From assembly GCF_016765615.1 (NCBI RefSeq), contig NZ_JAESWA010000025.1, positions 1-64,000 of the forward strand: a stretch of 64,000 nucleotides of DNA, written 5' to 3'. The notes below the pieces were generated by a model. The model was not told the origin of the DNA. It searched no databases and was given only the letters and a program-made list of their open reading frames with translations. This DNA is from Clostridium paridis (lineage in GTDB: Bacteria > Bacillota > Clostridia > Clostridiales > Clostridiaceae). Made by a program: the position numbers and the translations under genes. Of the stretch, positions 17,393 to 26,656 are shown piece after piece. How positions within the stretch are numbered: the first letter of the stretch is position 1; each line of letters begins with the position of its first letter.

Positions 17393-18013
17393 CTATTTTT
17401 CCTTATTAACTTTTTTGTGAATAAAGTTTTTTCTTATTTCCTTATAGCTTTCTAAGAATTTCTTTTTAGCTTCCTTTTTATCAAAGCCATAAAAATCCAT
17501 CCATCTATCGCCTAAAATAATAAATCCAGCTGCAGGTAAAAGCATATAGAAAAAAGAATTAATCATAACACTTGTGGTATCTTCAACCTCTACTCCTTTG
17601 TCTTTTAAGTTTGACAACTTAAGATCTACGGAAGGGAGAAGAGAACTAAATATTGTAACATCTTGAGAAGTAGATTTAAGAGATTCTATCATAATAATTC
17701 TTAGGATATCCTTCTTTTCATACATAAAATCATACATTCCCGCAAATAGCTTATCTATATCTTTGTCATTATCTAGGTCAATATCTTTAAGTAAGCTATT
17801 TTTTAAATTTTTAACATCCTCTTTATATTGCTTAATTAGTTCTTCAAAAAGTTTTTCTTTGCTATTAAAATAATAATAAAGCATAGCCTTATTTATATTA
17901 GCTCTAGCCGCAATTTCGTCTACTCTAGCGCCGTCAAAACCTTTTTCAGAAAAAACTTCAATAGCTGAATCTATTAGCTTTTGTTTTGTATCCTGAACTT
18001 TGTTTTTATCCAA
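17393..18013 (-). CDS. TetR-family repressor of the Emr-like pump
   Basis: The product has a TetR DNA-binding domain at its N-terminus: TKQKLIDSAIEVFSEKGFDG, then INKAMLYYYFNSKEKLF. A ligand-binding region of about 140 residues follows. The frame is open further upstream (to 18100), but that would put the start before the operator at 18037-18058. The TTG at 18013 has GAGAGG about 10 bp upstream and is preferred; ATG at 18031 or 18034 is the alternative, lacking a ribosome binding site. It probably represses itself and the two pump genes downstream. Confidence 0.88.
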   Translation of the reverse strand: MDKNKVQDTKQKLIDSAIEVFSEKGFDGARVDEIAARANINKAMLYYYFNSKEKLFEELIKQYKEDVKNLKNSLLKDIDLDNDKDIDKLFAGMYDFMYEKKDILRIIMIESLKSTSQDVTIFSSLLPSVDLKLSNLKDKGVEVEDTTSVMINSFFYMLLPAAGFIILGDRWMDFYGFDKKEAKKKFLESYKEIRKNFIHKKVNKEK

Positions 18014-18036
18014 ATTAACACGGCCTCTCATCATTA

Positions 18037-18058
18037 ATACTAACTGTCCAGTTAGTAT
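18037..18058. promoter_or_regulatory. TetR autoregulatory operator
   Basis: The 22-bp near-perfect palindrome has arms ATACTAACTG and CAGTTAGTAT around a 2-bp centre. It lies just upstream of the tetR start and matches the half-sites of 17333-17352. Confidence 0.8.
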
Positions 18059-18124
18059 ATCATACATAAAAAATAAATTCAATTCGGTGCATATGAACAA
18101 AGTGTTTCTAAAATAAACAAAAGT

Positions 18125-18155
18125 AAAAAGCTTGCTATATCCTTAGCAAGCTTTT
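18125..18155 (-). terminator. Terminator after the PPOX-like gene
   Basis: AAAAGCTTGCT pairs with AGCAAGCTTTT and is flanked by A/T runs. It starts just past the minus-strand stop at 18162. Confidence 0.85.
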
Positions 18156-18161
18156 AGTAAG

Positions 18162-18581
18162 TTATAATTCGAATGTCGTGTTGATTAAAGATTTATAGTA
18201 GTTTCCCCATTTAGCAGTAAAACATAAAATGCAATAATCGGGATCTGTTACTCCAAGAGGGTAATATACTTCACAGCCATCAGACCAGAATCTTTCCTTT
18301 GTCTTGGGGTCTTCAAGTACTTCAATGTTTCCTACTAGCATTAAGCCTGTCCATTTTTCAAGATCGGTAAAATAAACGCATGCTTTTGGATCTTTTCTAA
18401 ATTGTGCAACTCTTTTATTAGAGGTGTTTGTACTAAACCAGATTTTGCTGAGTCCTTCAGTTTCTATTTTTATCATGGCTTTAATATTTGGGAATCCATC
18501 ATCACCATTTGATCCAACCATAGCTATATTACAGCTATCCATTAGTTCAATTGATTTTTTTATAATCTCTTCATTACTCAA
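18162..18581 (-). CDS. Pyridoxamine 5'-phosphate oxidase-like flavin-binding protein
   Basis: The 139-residue split-barrel protein resembles the general stress protein 26 group: MVGSNGDDGFPNIKAMIKIE, then KIWFSTNTSNKRVAQFRKDP and ACVYF. Such proteins bind FMN or F420-like cofactors and reduce small molecules; the substrate is unknown. The start is TTG with GGGGGAA upstream. It is 21 bp after a MarR gene and shares its operon and control. Confidence 0.85.
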   Translation of the reverse strand: MSNEEIIKKSIELMDSCNIAMVGSNGDDGFPNIKAMIKIETEGLSKIWFSTNTSNKRVAQFRKDPKACVYFTDLEKWTGLMLVGNIEVLEDPKTKERFWSDGCEVYYPLGVTDPDYCILCFTAKWGNYYKSLINTTFEL

Positions 18582-18602
18582 TTTGAGTTCCCCCTTATAT
18601 AT

Positions 18603-19064
18603 TTATTTTTTTATTTTGTTTAAACTTTCTTCAAAGTTTAAAAGATTGGAATAGATTTTAGTAAGATAAGCTTCAAAGATATCTATGTCTTGCTCTGTGA
18701 AGCCTTTATAAAATAGGTCCAACATTTCATTAGAAACTTGTTCATAATCATCTTTAAGCTTTTCATTTTTATTGGTAAGCGTCACTATAATCTTGCGACG
18801 GTCATCTTTTGAAGGAATACGATTAATATATCCTGAACCCTCAAGCCTTTCGAGCATTCTTGTAAGAGTCGATTTTTCTAGTGCAGTTTTTTTGGCTAAT
18901 TCTTGAATTGATATCCCATCATTTTGCCATAGCACAAATATAATTCTTCCTTGAGCTGAGTTTATATCATAAAAATCATAGCCCTTAAGTTTCTTCGTAA
19001 AAATACGCCCAGATAATTGATGTATTTTAGAGATTAAAAAACCACCTTGCTTTTTCGTTATCAT
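18603..19064 (-). CDS. MarR-family transcriptional regulator
   Basis: The 153-residue protein has a winged helix: ISIQELAKKTALEKSTLTRM, then LERLEGSGYINRIPSKDDRR, the MarR wing. The ATG at 19064 follows AAGGAG; an upstream ATG (19097) would lie inside the operator. Together with the PPOX-like gene it forms an operon that it probably represses, because its palindromes overlap the promoter. Confidence 0.92.
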   Translation of the reverse strand: MITKKQGGFLISKIHQLSGRIFTKKLKGYDFYDINSAQGRIIFVLWQNDGISIQELAKKTALEKSTLTRMLERLEGSGYINRIPSKDDRRKIIVTLTNKNEKLKDDYEQVSNEMLDLFYKGFTEQDIDIFEAYLTKIYSNLLNFEESLNKIKK

Positions 19065-19085
19065 AATATTCTCCTTGGGAATTAA

Positions 19086-19140
19086 TTGTATATACAACTA
19101 TTTATAACCTTATTATAGTTGTATATGCAATTAATGTAAA
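19086..19140 (-). promoter_or_regulatory. marR promoter with two MarR operators
   Basis: On the minus strand, TTTACA (19135-19140) and TATAAT (19112-19117) are spaced by 17 bp. The palindrome TTGTATATACAA (19086-19097) lies downstream of the start site, and a near copy TTGCATATACAA (19119-19130, minus strand) sits in the spacer. This is a classic autorepression layout. Confidence 0.8.
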
Positions 19141-19366
19141 TAATTTTATGGAAAAAAACATACTATATTTATAGTTAAATACATAATAGTATATATTTGG
19201 GTTAATGTTTGATTGAAATATAGTTATAGTTACAAGACAAACATTTAAAGATTGAGAATAAAATTAAAAAATTTTTTGTGTGGAAACAACCTGGAAACAA
19301 GTCTGTTAATTTTGGTAAAAGTGGGGTGTTAGTATTTAGATATAATAAATATAGGAGTGAGAAATC
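19141..19366. other. Intergenic region before the lipoprotein gene
   Basis: Together with the marR promoter the gene-free stretch is about 300 bp. A TATAAT at 19341-19346 could be a -10 for the lipoprotein gene, but no -35 is convincing. A short direct repeat TGGAAACAA occurs twice (19281-19300). Nothing else was recognised. Confidence 0.4.
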
Positions 19367-20380
19367 ATGAGAAAAAGAGGAGTATTATTTTTATTATCAC
19401 TAGTACTACTATTTACTATTTCAGGTTGCGGAAATAAAGAAAAAACAAATATACTTTCAAATGATGTTAAGCAAGAAGAGGTTATGCAAGAAGAAGAAAT
19501 AAAGAAATGTATTTCTGATGGAACAGATTTTTTAAATGCTGGAAAATACGATGATGCTAAAACTAGTTTTGAAAAAGCACTTTCAATGGATAAGGCAAAT
19601 AAAGGAGCCTATATAGAAATAAAAAATAAGTATATGGATAAACAAAGATTAGATGATGCTTATTATATTGTAAAGCTTGCTATAAATAATGATGTGGATA
19701 TTGAAAATATGACTCAAATATTAAATGATATAAAATCAAAATTTGAAGTTGCAAAATTATCTGCAAGTGTTTATGAAAATAATAAATATACCTTGCCAAG
19801 TAAAGTTAAAGTAAAAATAAATAATGAAGAAAAAGAAGTGGACGTTGATTGGATTAGTAATAATGTTGATACAAGTAAGATAGGTAGCCAAAAGTATATT
19901 GGAAAAGTAGAGCAATACGACAGAACTATTGAGTTAACATTAAATGTAATGAAGATTCAAAAAATAAAAATGGTTGGTTGGATTAGTAAGGTATATGAGA
20001 AAAATGGTAAAAGATATTTAGATTATGATGAAGTACAGCTTTTCTTAGATAAGGATGGTAAAGATTATACAGCAGAAAATGCTGCAAAGGAAGATGGGGT
20101 TGAGCTTCCTCCAGATGGAAGGCTTCTTGATGGCGTTTATATTAGAAATAAAAATAAGAGTATAAAGACTTATGAAATATCCCCAAATGTAGAGATAACT
20201 GTTTGTGGACACAGAGTTGGTGATAATAACAATTCTATGAAACAGTACAAAGCAAGTTATGAAAAATTAAAATCTATCGTAGAACATGATTCAGTAGCAG
20301 TTGTAATTCCCGGAACTTTATGCTACGTAGATCTAGAAAATAATGTAGTAGTAAAGATAGAAGAACAATATCTTCCATAA
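19367..20380 (+). CDS. Lipoprotein with TPR-like and bacterial Ig-like regions
   Basis: The 337-residue protein has a lipoprotein signal (hydrophobic 6-18, lipobox ISGC with Cys21). A TPR-like helical part follows (about 40-110: FLNAGKYDDAKTSFEKALSM). Next is a module (about 135-200) resembling the Big_4 Ig-like fold: TLPSKVKVKINNEEKEVDVD, then TSKIGSQKYIG. The C-terminal part is not recognised. It would be anchored to the outer face of the membrane. It precedes a two-component system and an L,D-transpeptidase, so an envelope role is likely. Confidence 0.75.
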   Translation: MRKRGVLFLLSLVLLFTISGCGNKEKTNILSNDVKQEEVMQEEEIKKCISDGTDFLNAGKYDDAKTSFEKALSMDKANKGAYIEIKNKYMDKQRLDDAYYIVKLAINNDVDIENMTQILNDIKSKFEVAKLSASVYENNKYTLPSKVKVKINNEEKEVDVDWISNNVDTSKIGSQKYIGKVEQYDRTIELTLNVMKIQKIKMVGWISKVYEKNGKRYLDYDEVQLFLDKDGKDYTAENAAKEDGVELPPDGRLLDGVYIRNKNKSIKTYEISPNVEITVCGHRVGDNNNSMKQYKASYEKLKSIVEHDSVAVVIPGTLCYVDLENNVVVKIEEQYLP

Positions 20381-20512
20381 CGTTATTAATAATCAAAATG
20401 AAACACACTTACTAATGATTATTCTTAGGCTATTACTAGAAGAGGGAGAACTAGTAATGGCCTAATGAGATTTCAATAATATTTTAAATATGAATAGTAA
20501 GGAGGCCTTTTA

Positions 20513-21199
20513 ATGGAATTTAAGGTATTAGTAGTTGAAGATGAAGTATCTATAAATGATATTTTAGTGTCTGCATTGAGGGCAGATGGTTATATAGTTA
20601 AAGGAGTATACTTATCAAAAGATGCAAAAGACACCTTGAGTTTTTTCAAGCCAGACTTGGTACTACTAGATATAAACTTACCTGATGAAAGTGGTTTTGA
20701 ATTATGCAGGCAGATAAATAGTAAATACTCTATTCCTATAATTATGTTAACTGCACGAAATGATATTGTGGACAGGGTTTTAGGGCTAGAATTAGGTGCA
20801 GATGATTATATTACTAAACCATTTCATATAAAAGAGGTATTAACTAGAGTAAAGGTTGCAATGAGAAGAGTAAGTAAATATAAGGAGAAGACCGCTGAAA
20901 CTTATATTGAATTAAATAAAAATGTTAAAGTGAATCTAGAGGGTAGGATTGTATATAAAAACAATGAGGAAGTTAAGCTTAAACCTAAGGAATATGAATT
21001 GCTTGAGTTTTTCATTAAGAATAGAAAAAAGGTTTTTTCAAGAGAAGACATCTTAGATAAGGTATGGGGTTTTGACTATGACGGAGAGCTTAGAACAGTT
21101 GATGTTCATGTAAGAAGACTTAGAAGTAAGTTAGATAATGAAAATGGGGCAACATCTATAATAGACACAGTTTTCGGCGTAGGGTACGTAATGAGGTAA
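20513..21199 (+). CDS. OmpR/PhoB-family response regulator
   Basis: The 228-residue regulator has an N-terminal receiver domain (acidic pocket VVEDE at 7-11, phosphoacceptor Asp53 in LLDINLP, Thr80, Lys102 in ITKPF) and a C-terminal winged helix (about 130-228: LKPKEYELLEFF, TVDVHVRRLRSKL). It overlaps nothing but sits 5 bp before the kinase gene. The ribosome binding site is AAGGAGG. Confidence 0.97.
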   Translation: MEFKVLVVEDEVSINDILVSALRADGYIVKGVYLSKDAKDTLSFFKPDLVLLDINLPDESGFELCRQINSKYSIPIIMLTARNDIVDRVLGLELGADDYITKPFHIKEVLTRVKVAMRRVSKYKEKTAETYIELNKNVKVNLEGRIVYKNNEEVKLKPKEYELLEFFIKNRKKVFSREDILDKVWGFDYDGELRTVDVHVRRLRSKLDNENGATSIIDTVFGVGYVMR

Positions 21200-21204
21200 C
21201 TTAT

Positions 21205-22632
21205 ATGAAAATAAGATATAAATTTATAGCTGGATTAGTATTTATACTAATAATTTCATTAATTGTGATGAATGTTGCCATAACAAATGTTTTAAATTCT
21301 AATATGGAGAAGGGGATAAACAATTCTCTAAAGCAAGTAATGAATAGTACAAGTGAATACATTAAATATAAGCTTGTAGCCAATAATTCGAAAGATAAAA
21401 AAGAAGCGTTAGTTGAAGAAGGAAATTATATAGTAAAATATATTTCTCTTAATTATCAATGTCAGTGCGATATAACTGATGTAAACAATAAGATAGTTGA
21501 AGGAGATATAGAAGAAGAATTTAGAGATATAGTGAAAAAAAGTAGTGATATGGTTTTGCAAGGTAAAGCAGTAGTAAATCTTAAATATAGAAATAATGGA
21601 GTAACTGCGGTTTTAACGTATCCTGTATATATTGAGAATAATTATTTAGGTTTTATAAGTATAGTAAAGGATTATGATGCAGAATATGCAACCTATAGAA
21701 ATACAATAAATATTATAAATATTATAGAAGTTGGAATATTTATATGTATTTTTATGTTTTTATTTCTTATGACTAATAAGATAACTAAACCAATTAGTAA
21801 ATTAACAGATGCAATAATAAAGTTAGGTGATGGGGAATACAGTATTTCAATTGATGAACATGGAAAAGATGAAGTTGCAATACTCGCAAGAGAATTTATA
21901 AAGATGAGAGATAGAATAAGAGAGCAAATAGAAACTATTAAATCAGAAGAAGAAAAAGTTTATAGACTTGAAAGGGGTAGAAGAGATTTTTTTAATAGTG
22001 TGACACATGAGTTAAAGACACCACTAACAGCCGTATCAGGATATGCCGAATTATTACTAACAGGCATGGTTGAGGATAAAGAATTTGACAAAAGAGCTAT
22101 TGAGAGGATCTATTCAGAAAGTGAAAGGCTTCATAAATTAGTTTTAGAGCTTATAGAAGTATCTAAAGGATTATATGTTATAAAAGAAGATTTTAAGGAA
22201 GTAGATATGGGAAAGCTTATTACTCAAAGCTGTAATGATATGAGCATAAAAGCGGAAAAATACTCCTTAAGGATAATTCAAGATATAGGATGCGGAATTG
22301 TTAAAGCACAAGAGGATAAAATTAGGCAAGTAATAATTAATATAATTGATAATGCTATAAAGTACTCATATGGTGGAGATGAAATATACGTTAATTCATA
22401 TATTATGGAAGATAGATATTTTATTGAAGTTATAAATAGCAGCAAGCCTATTCCATATGAAATATTTAATAATATATTTGAACCTTTTGTAAAATCTACT
22501 ACTGAGACTACTGTAGATAGTAGAGGATTAGGATTATATTTATGTAATGAAATAATTAAAGAGCATGAAGGTGAAATAACTATAGAAAATGGCGATTTAA
22601 TCAAAGTAAAAATTTCCTTGAAACTTAAATAA
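21205..22632 (+). CDS. Membrane sensor histidine kinase
   Basis: The 475-residue kinase has two membrane segments (about 8-30 and 166-190) framing an extracellular sensor of about 135 residues. A HAMP domain follows (about 190-243), then the dimerisation/phosphoacceptor site SVTHELKTPLTAVSGY with His268 and an ATPase domain (N box NIIDNAIKY, G box SRGLGLYLCNEI). It phosphorylates the regulator encoded upstream. The signal is unknown; neighbours suggest envelope stress. Confidence 0.96.
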   Translation: MKIRYKFIAGLVFILIISLIVMNVAITNVLNSNMEKGINNSLKQVMNSTSEYIKYKLVANNSKDKKEALVEEGNYIVKYISLNYQCQCDITDVNNKIVEGDIEEEFRDIVKKSSDMVLQGKAVVNLKYRNNGVTAVLTYPVYIENNYLGFISIVKDYDAEYATYRNTINIINIIEVGIFICIFMFLFLMTNKITKPISKLTDAIIKLGDGEYSISIDEHGKDEVAILAREFIKMRDRIREQIETIKSEEEKVYRLERGRRDFFNSVTHELKTPLTAVSGYAELLLTGMVEDKEFDKRAIERIYSESERLHKLVLELIEVSKGLYVIKEDFKEVDMGKLITQSCNDMSIKAEKYSLRIIQDIGCGIVKAQEDKIRQVIINIIDNAIKYSYGGDEIYVNSYIMEDRYFIEVINSSKPIPYEIFNNIFEPFVKSTTETTVDSRGLGLYLCNEIIKEHEGEITIENGDLIKVKISLKLK

Positions 22633-22664
22633 AGATAAGCAATAGATTTATATACTAAAAATAA

Positions 22665-22710
22665 AAATACTGACATATTATTAGGAAGAATAATATGTCA
22701 GTATTTTTTA
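22665..22710 (+). terminator. Terminator after the histidine kinase gene
   Basis: An 18-bp perfect stem (22665-22682 with 22689-22706) has a 6-nt loop and a T run. It sits between the kinase and L,D-transpeptidase genes. Confidence 0.9.
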
Positions 22711-22729
22711 TGAAGGGTTATTGATCTAT

Positions 22730-24124
22730 ATGAAAAACAGCAATATTAAAGAGGTTTTATGGAATAAAACTATAGGAAATATTATTATCGTAGTAGCTTC
22801 AATTGTACTAATATATTTGAGTATTTCATTATATTTTACAAAGCATTTCTTTTTTAATACAGTAATAAATGGAGTAGATGTTTCCTTAAAGTCACATAAA
22901 GATGTATATGGTATATTTGAAAGTCATGTTAAGGGTTATAAGTTACAGTTAAATGAAAGAAATGGAGTAACAGAAGAAATAATAGGACAAGATATAGATA
23001 TGAAATATAATGAACAGAAAAGCATTTCTGAAGTTTATGAAAAGCAAAAGTCGGTTAAATGGATAATAGCAATATTAAAAAAGCAAAAGTATTATGTAGA
23101 TGGTCTATATTCCTACAATAAAGATAATTTGGGGAATAAGATAAATGAATTAGGTTGCTTAAAGAAAGATATTATTGAACCTAAAAATGTAAGTTTTAAA
23201 TATTCCAAGGGTTCATATGAAGTGATTGAAGAGGTATATGGTAATAAGGTGCTTAAAGAAAATTTAAATAAAGCCATAGAAAATAGTATACTACAAGGAG
23301 AAACTAAATTAGACTTAAACAACAATCAATGCTATGAAAATCCAAAGTACACTTTAAAATCTGCCAAGACTACTGAAACTAAAAATTTACTCGATAAATA
23401 TGTAACAACAAAAGTTACCTATAAGTTTGGGAGTAAAAGTGAAGTATTAGATGGAGAGACAATAAGTAAGTGGTTAAGTATCGATGAGAATTTGGAAGTA
23501 GTAATAAGCGAAAAGGCAGTTAAAGAATATTTGCAAGGGTTAGGAAGTAAATATGATACAGTGGGTATAACGAGAAAGTTTAAATCATCTATAGGTAAAA
23601 TAGTAGAAGTTAAAGGTGGTTTTTATGGATGGAAGCTTAATAGTACAGAAGAAGCCAAGGCATTATTGGAAAATATAAAGATTGGTGAAGTATCAGAAAA
23701 GGAGCCTATATATACTCAAAGGGCTTTATATAGGGATGAGGATGATATAGGAAGAACTTATGTAGAAATTGATATAACAAGACAACATTTATGGTTTTAT
23801 AAAGATGGAAAGCTTATAACCCAAGGGGATGTAGTAACAGGAAACCCCAATAGAGGAAATTCTACTAAGCTTGGGACATATATGCTTAATTATAAACAAA
23901 AAGGATCAACGTTAAGAGGTGAAAATTATGAAGCAGATGTGACCTATTGGATGCCTTTTAACGGAAATATAGGAATACATGATGCAAGTTGGAGGTATTC
24001 TTTTGGAGGAGAGATATATAAGAATAATGGAACTCATGGATGTGTAAATGCTCCATTATATTTAGCCAAAACAATTTTTGAGAATATAGAAGAGGGAACG
24101 CCTGTTATTTGTTATGAAGAGTAG
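22730..24124 (+). CDS. L,D-transpeptidase (YkuD) with N-terminal PG4-type domains
   Basis: The 464-residue wall enzyme has an N-terminal membrane anchor (about 12-32) and a central region (about 40-330) resembling the PG_binding_4 (YoaR-like) modules that precede YkuD domains. The C-terminal YkuD domain (about 345-464) has YVEIDITRQHLWFYKDGKLI and the active-site block GTHGCVNAPLYLAK with the nucleophile Cys. It makes 3-3 crosslinks in peptidoglycan. The ATG at 22730 is chosen over a TTG at 22721 that sits too close to AAGGG. Confidence 0.93.
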   Translation: MKNSNIKEVLWNKTIGNIIIVVASIVLIYLSISLYFTKHFFFNTVINGVDVSLKSHKDVYGIFESHVKGYKLQLNERNGVTEEIIGQDIDMKYNEQKSISEVYEKQKSVKWIIAILKKQKYYVDGLYSYNKDNLGNKINELGCLKKDIIEPKNVSFKYSKGSYEVIEEVYGNKVLKENLNKAIENSILQGETKLDLNNNQCYENPKYTLKSAKTTETKNLLDKYVTTKVTYKFGSKSEVLDGETISKWLSIDENLEVVISEKAVKEYLQGLGSKYDTVGITRKFKSSIGKIVEVKGGFYGWKLNSTEEAKALLENIKIGEVSEKEPIYTQRALYRDEDDIGRTYVEIDITRQHLWFYKDGKLITQGDVVTGNPNRGNSTKLGTYMLNYKQKGSTLRGENYEADVTYWMPFNGNIGIHDASWRYSFGGEIYKNNGTHGCVNAPLYLAKTIFENIEEGTPVICYEE

Positions 24125-24140
24125 AGGGAGAAGGTATAAT

Positions 24141-24908
24141 ATGGATTTGCGTTTTGCATTTAATGAAGATGCAGAGAACTATGATAAGATGAGACCAACA
24201 TACTGTAGAGAGCTATTCAATGATATTATTGAATATTCTGAGCTTAAAAAAGATAAAAAGGCAATAGAGGTTGGAATAGGAACAGGACAAGCAACAACTC
24301 CTTTTCTTAAAACTGGATGCATTGTAACTGCAGTTGAGTTAGGAGAAAACCTAGCAGAATATTCTAGTGAAAAGTTTAAGGAATATAAAAATTTTAAAGT
24401 ATGTAATGTTTCTTTTGAGGATTTTGAATGTGAAGATAATAGCATTGATATAATTTATTCCGCCACAGCATTTCATTGGATTCCAGAGGATATAGGTTAT
24501 CCAAAGGTTCATAGATTATTAAAGGATAATGGAGTAATAGCTCTTTTCTGGAATAAACCCTTTCCAGCTAAAGAGGATGATTTGCTGCACCAAAAGATTC
24601 AAGGTATATATCAGAAATACAGACCATCAAATATGAGAATAGTAGAACCAGCTAGTGATCGTTATAAAAGGATATCAGAAACTATAAAATCTTATGGATT
24701 TAACGATTTAGAAATGAAATTATATCAGGGGAATCGAAAATTTTCTGCCAGTGAGTATATTTCTTTACTAAATACCTATTCAGATCATAGGGCTATGCCA
24801 GAACATACAAAACAATTATTTGAAAGTGAGATTGAACAAGCTATTATTGGCTATGGAGATATTTTTCATATTCATGATACTATAGAGTTATATATGGCAA
24901 GAAAATAA
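24141..24908 (+). CDS. SAM-dependent class I methyltransferase
   Basis: The 255-residue methyltransferase has motif I AIEVGIGTGQATTPFL and the post-I acidic residue in VTAVELGENLAEY; the block IIYSATAFHWIPED fits the Methyltransf_11 type. The ATG at 24141 follows GGGAGAAGG; an ORF start at 24114 would overlap the transpeptidase end and lacks a ribosome binding site. It is 16 bp after the transpeptidase gene. The substrate is unknown. Confidence 0.88.
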   Translation: MDLRFAFNEDAENYDKMRPTYCRELFNDIIEYSELKKDKKAIEVGIGTGQATTPFLKTGCIVTAVELGENLAEYSSEKFKEYKNFKVCNVSFEDFECEDNSIDIIYSATAFHWIPEDIGYPKVHRLLKDNGVIALFWNKPFPAKEDDLLHQKIQGIYQKYRPSNMRIVEPASDRYKRISETIKSYGFNDLEMKLYQGNRKFSASEYISLLNTYSDHRAMPEHTKQLFESEIEQAIIGYGDIFHIHDTIELYMARK

Positions 24909-24924
24909 AAAATGATATAAGAAT

Positions 24925-24965
24925 ATAAATGGTCAGGAGAATTTAACATTTTCCTGACCATTTAT
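24925..24965. terminator. Bidirectional terminator between the methyltransferase and LysR genes
   Basis: ATAAATGGTCAGGA pairs with TCCTGACCATTTAT across a 13-nt loop. It is located between two convergent genes. Confidence 0.9.
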
Positions 24966-24970
24966 ATTTA

Positions 24971-25855
24971 TTATATTTTAAAATCCTCTCGCACTAGCTG
25001 CATAAATAAAGACATAGCAGGACTAATCCATTTGTTTTTATGATAGGAATATATAGCAGTTATCTTGGCATCAGAGCATCCTATTTTAAGCTCATTTAAT
25101 TTATTATTCTCAAGTTCTTCTTCAACTACGAAACGAGGCAAATAAGATATTCCTAAATTGCTAGCAACAGATTTTTTTATTGTTTCAATGCTCCATAATT
25201 CTATAGTATTATCTAGGAATATATTATTCTCACGAAAATACCTCTCGAGCATTCTTCTGTAAATACAATTAGTTTCATTTATAACAAGGCTTGTACTTAT
25301 TTTTTGATTCGATTTGCAAAAATCAACCGCGTCCTTTTCAAATAAAGGAGAACAAACTAAAGCTAAAGTATAATCAGCTAAGTCTACTGAAGTCAAGCTA
25401 TCTTGTGGGTTTCCAACATTATATAATAAGCCAATATCGATCTCGCCTTTTAATAGCATATCATTTATAACAAAACAGTTTTCAGAAATAATAAACAGAT
25501 TTACGCTTGGAGCGTGCTCTTTAAATAATTTAAGTACATTTTGTAATTTATATGATATTAATGATTCAGCAATTCCTATTCGTAATTCGCCTTTAATATC
25601 ATTATGCTTTCCAATGCTTTCAATTTTCTTTATGGTATCAAGTAACTCATTTGTGTAGGGAATCAACTCTCTTCCTAGAGGAGTCAATACCATATTACGC
25701 CCGATTTTTTCAAAGATTTTAATTGAAAGTGCTTGTTCAAGTTGCTGAATTTGTGAAGTAACAGTAGACTGAGTGTATCCTACTTTTTCTGCAGCCTTTG
25801 AGAAACTACCTTCTTCAACAATGCTTTTAAATGTTTTAAAATGTCTAATATCCAT
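24971..25855 (-). CDS. LysR-family transcriptional regulator
   Basis: The 294-residue LysR protein has the N-terminal helix-turn-helix GSFSKAAEKVGYTQSTVTSQ, then IQQLEQALSIKIFEK, and an effector-binding domain. It is divergent from a LysE-type exporter gene. The inverted repeat at 25883-25936 in the gap is its probable binding site, so it likely controls the exporter, as ArgP/LysG does for LysE. Confidence 0.94.
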   Translation of the reverse strand: MDIRHFKTFKSIVEEGSFSKAAEKVGYTQSTVTSQIQQLEQALSIKIFEKIGRNMVLTPLGRELIPYTNELLDTIKKIESIGKHNDIKGELRIGIAESLISYKLQNVLKLFKEHAPSVNLFIISENCFVINDMLLKGEIDIGLLYNVGNPQDSLTSVDLADYTLALVCSPLFEKDAVDFCKSNQKISTSLVINETNCIYRRMLERYFRENNIFLDNTIELWSIETIKKSVASNLGISYLPRFVVEEELENNKLNELKIGCSDAKITAIYSYHKNKWISPAMSLFMQLVREDFKI

Positions 25856-25882
25856 TTAACTCCCCCTTAAGATATATTTATA

Positions 25883-25936
25883 ATATATTTGTAAAAATGA
25901 ATTGTCAATTCGGAAATATCAATTTTACAAATATAT
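25883..25936. promoter_or_regulatory. LysR-type binding region between lysR and the LysE-like gene
   Basis: The perfect 14-bp inverted repeat ATATATTTGTAAAA (25883-25896) / TTTTACAAATATAT (25923-25936) surrounds a shorter palindrome GAATTG-T-CAATTC (25899-25911). The position between divergent genes fits a LysR operator. Confidence 0.75.
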
Positions 25937-26027
25937 AGCCCTTTGATAGTATTGATTTACGGAAAGTATAGTGAATGAGTAAGTCACTATAGACACTTTC
26001 TATTTAAGTATATTTAGGGGGATTATT

Positions 26028-26609
26028 ATGAACTATATAGCATTTTTATCATTTACACTTTTAACAGCATTTACACCGGGGCCTAATAATATTTTAGCTA
26101 TGTCTAATGCTGGTAAGCATGGTTTGAAAAAAAGTCAGGGCTTGATTCGAGGGATATTTGCAGGATTCTTTTCAGTCATGATATTATGTAGCTTTTTTAG
26201 CGTCGTACTTGTTAATATTATTCCGAAAATAAAACCTATAATGACATATATAGGAGTAGCTTATATTTTATGGCTTGCATGGCACGTCATAAAAAGTAAA
26301 CCTCAAGAAAAGGTTGAAGGTAAAGAAAAAGTAGATAATTTTATCACAGGCTTTATTCTCCAATTTGTGAATGTAAAAATTATATTATATGGAATAACAG
26401 CAATTTCTACTTTTGTTACACCTTATTATAATTCATTTCTTTCAATAGGAGTATTTACTATTTTAATTACAATTTTTGGATGCACGGGGGTTTTTACCTG
26501 GGCTATGTTTGGGGCTGTATTCCAGAAGTTTTTTGAAAGATATAATGGAATTATTAATACTATAATGGCATTACTTTTAGTATATAGTGCAATTACTTTA
26601 GTTATATAG
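26028..26609 (+). CDS. LysE-family amino acid/metabolite exporter
   Basis: The 193-residue protein has about six hydrophobic helices. The family signature FTPGPNNILAMSNAGKHGLK follows helix 1, and GIFAGFF lies in helix 2. It exports amino acids or related compounds; the substrate is not determined. It is divergent from a LysR gene and has a very strong ribosome binding site (AGGGGGG). Confidence 0.93.
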   Translation: MNYIAFLSFTLLTAFTPGPNNILAMSNAGKHGLKKSQGLIRGIFAGFFSVMILCSFFSVVLVNIIPKIKPIMTYIGVAYILWLAWHVIKSKPQEKVEGKEKVDNFITGFILQFVNVKIILYGITAISTFVTPYYNSFLSIGVFTILITIFGCTGVFTWAMFGAVFQKFFERYNGIINTIMALLLVYSAITLVI

Positions 26610-26656
26610 AAATTCCTATGCTATAATACAATCTATGAGTGGAAGGGAGTGATTAC

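Noticed and set aside
22278-22676. Minus-strand open frame of 132 codons
   Set aside because: It is the antisense shadow of the histidine kinase ATPase domain.
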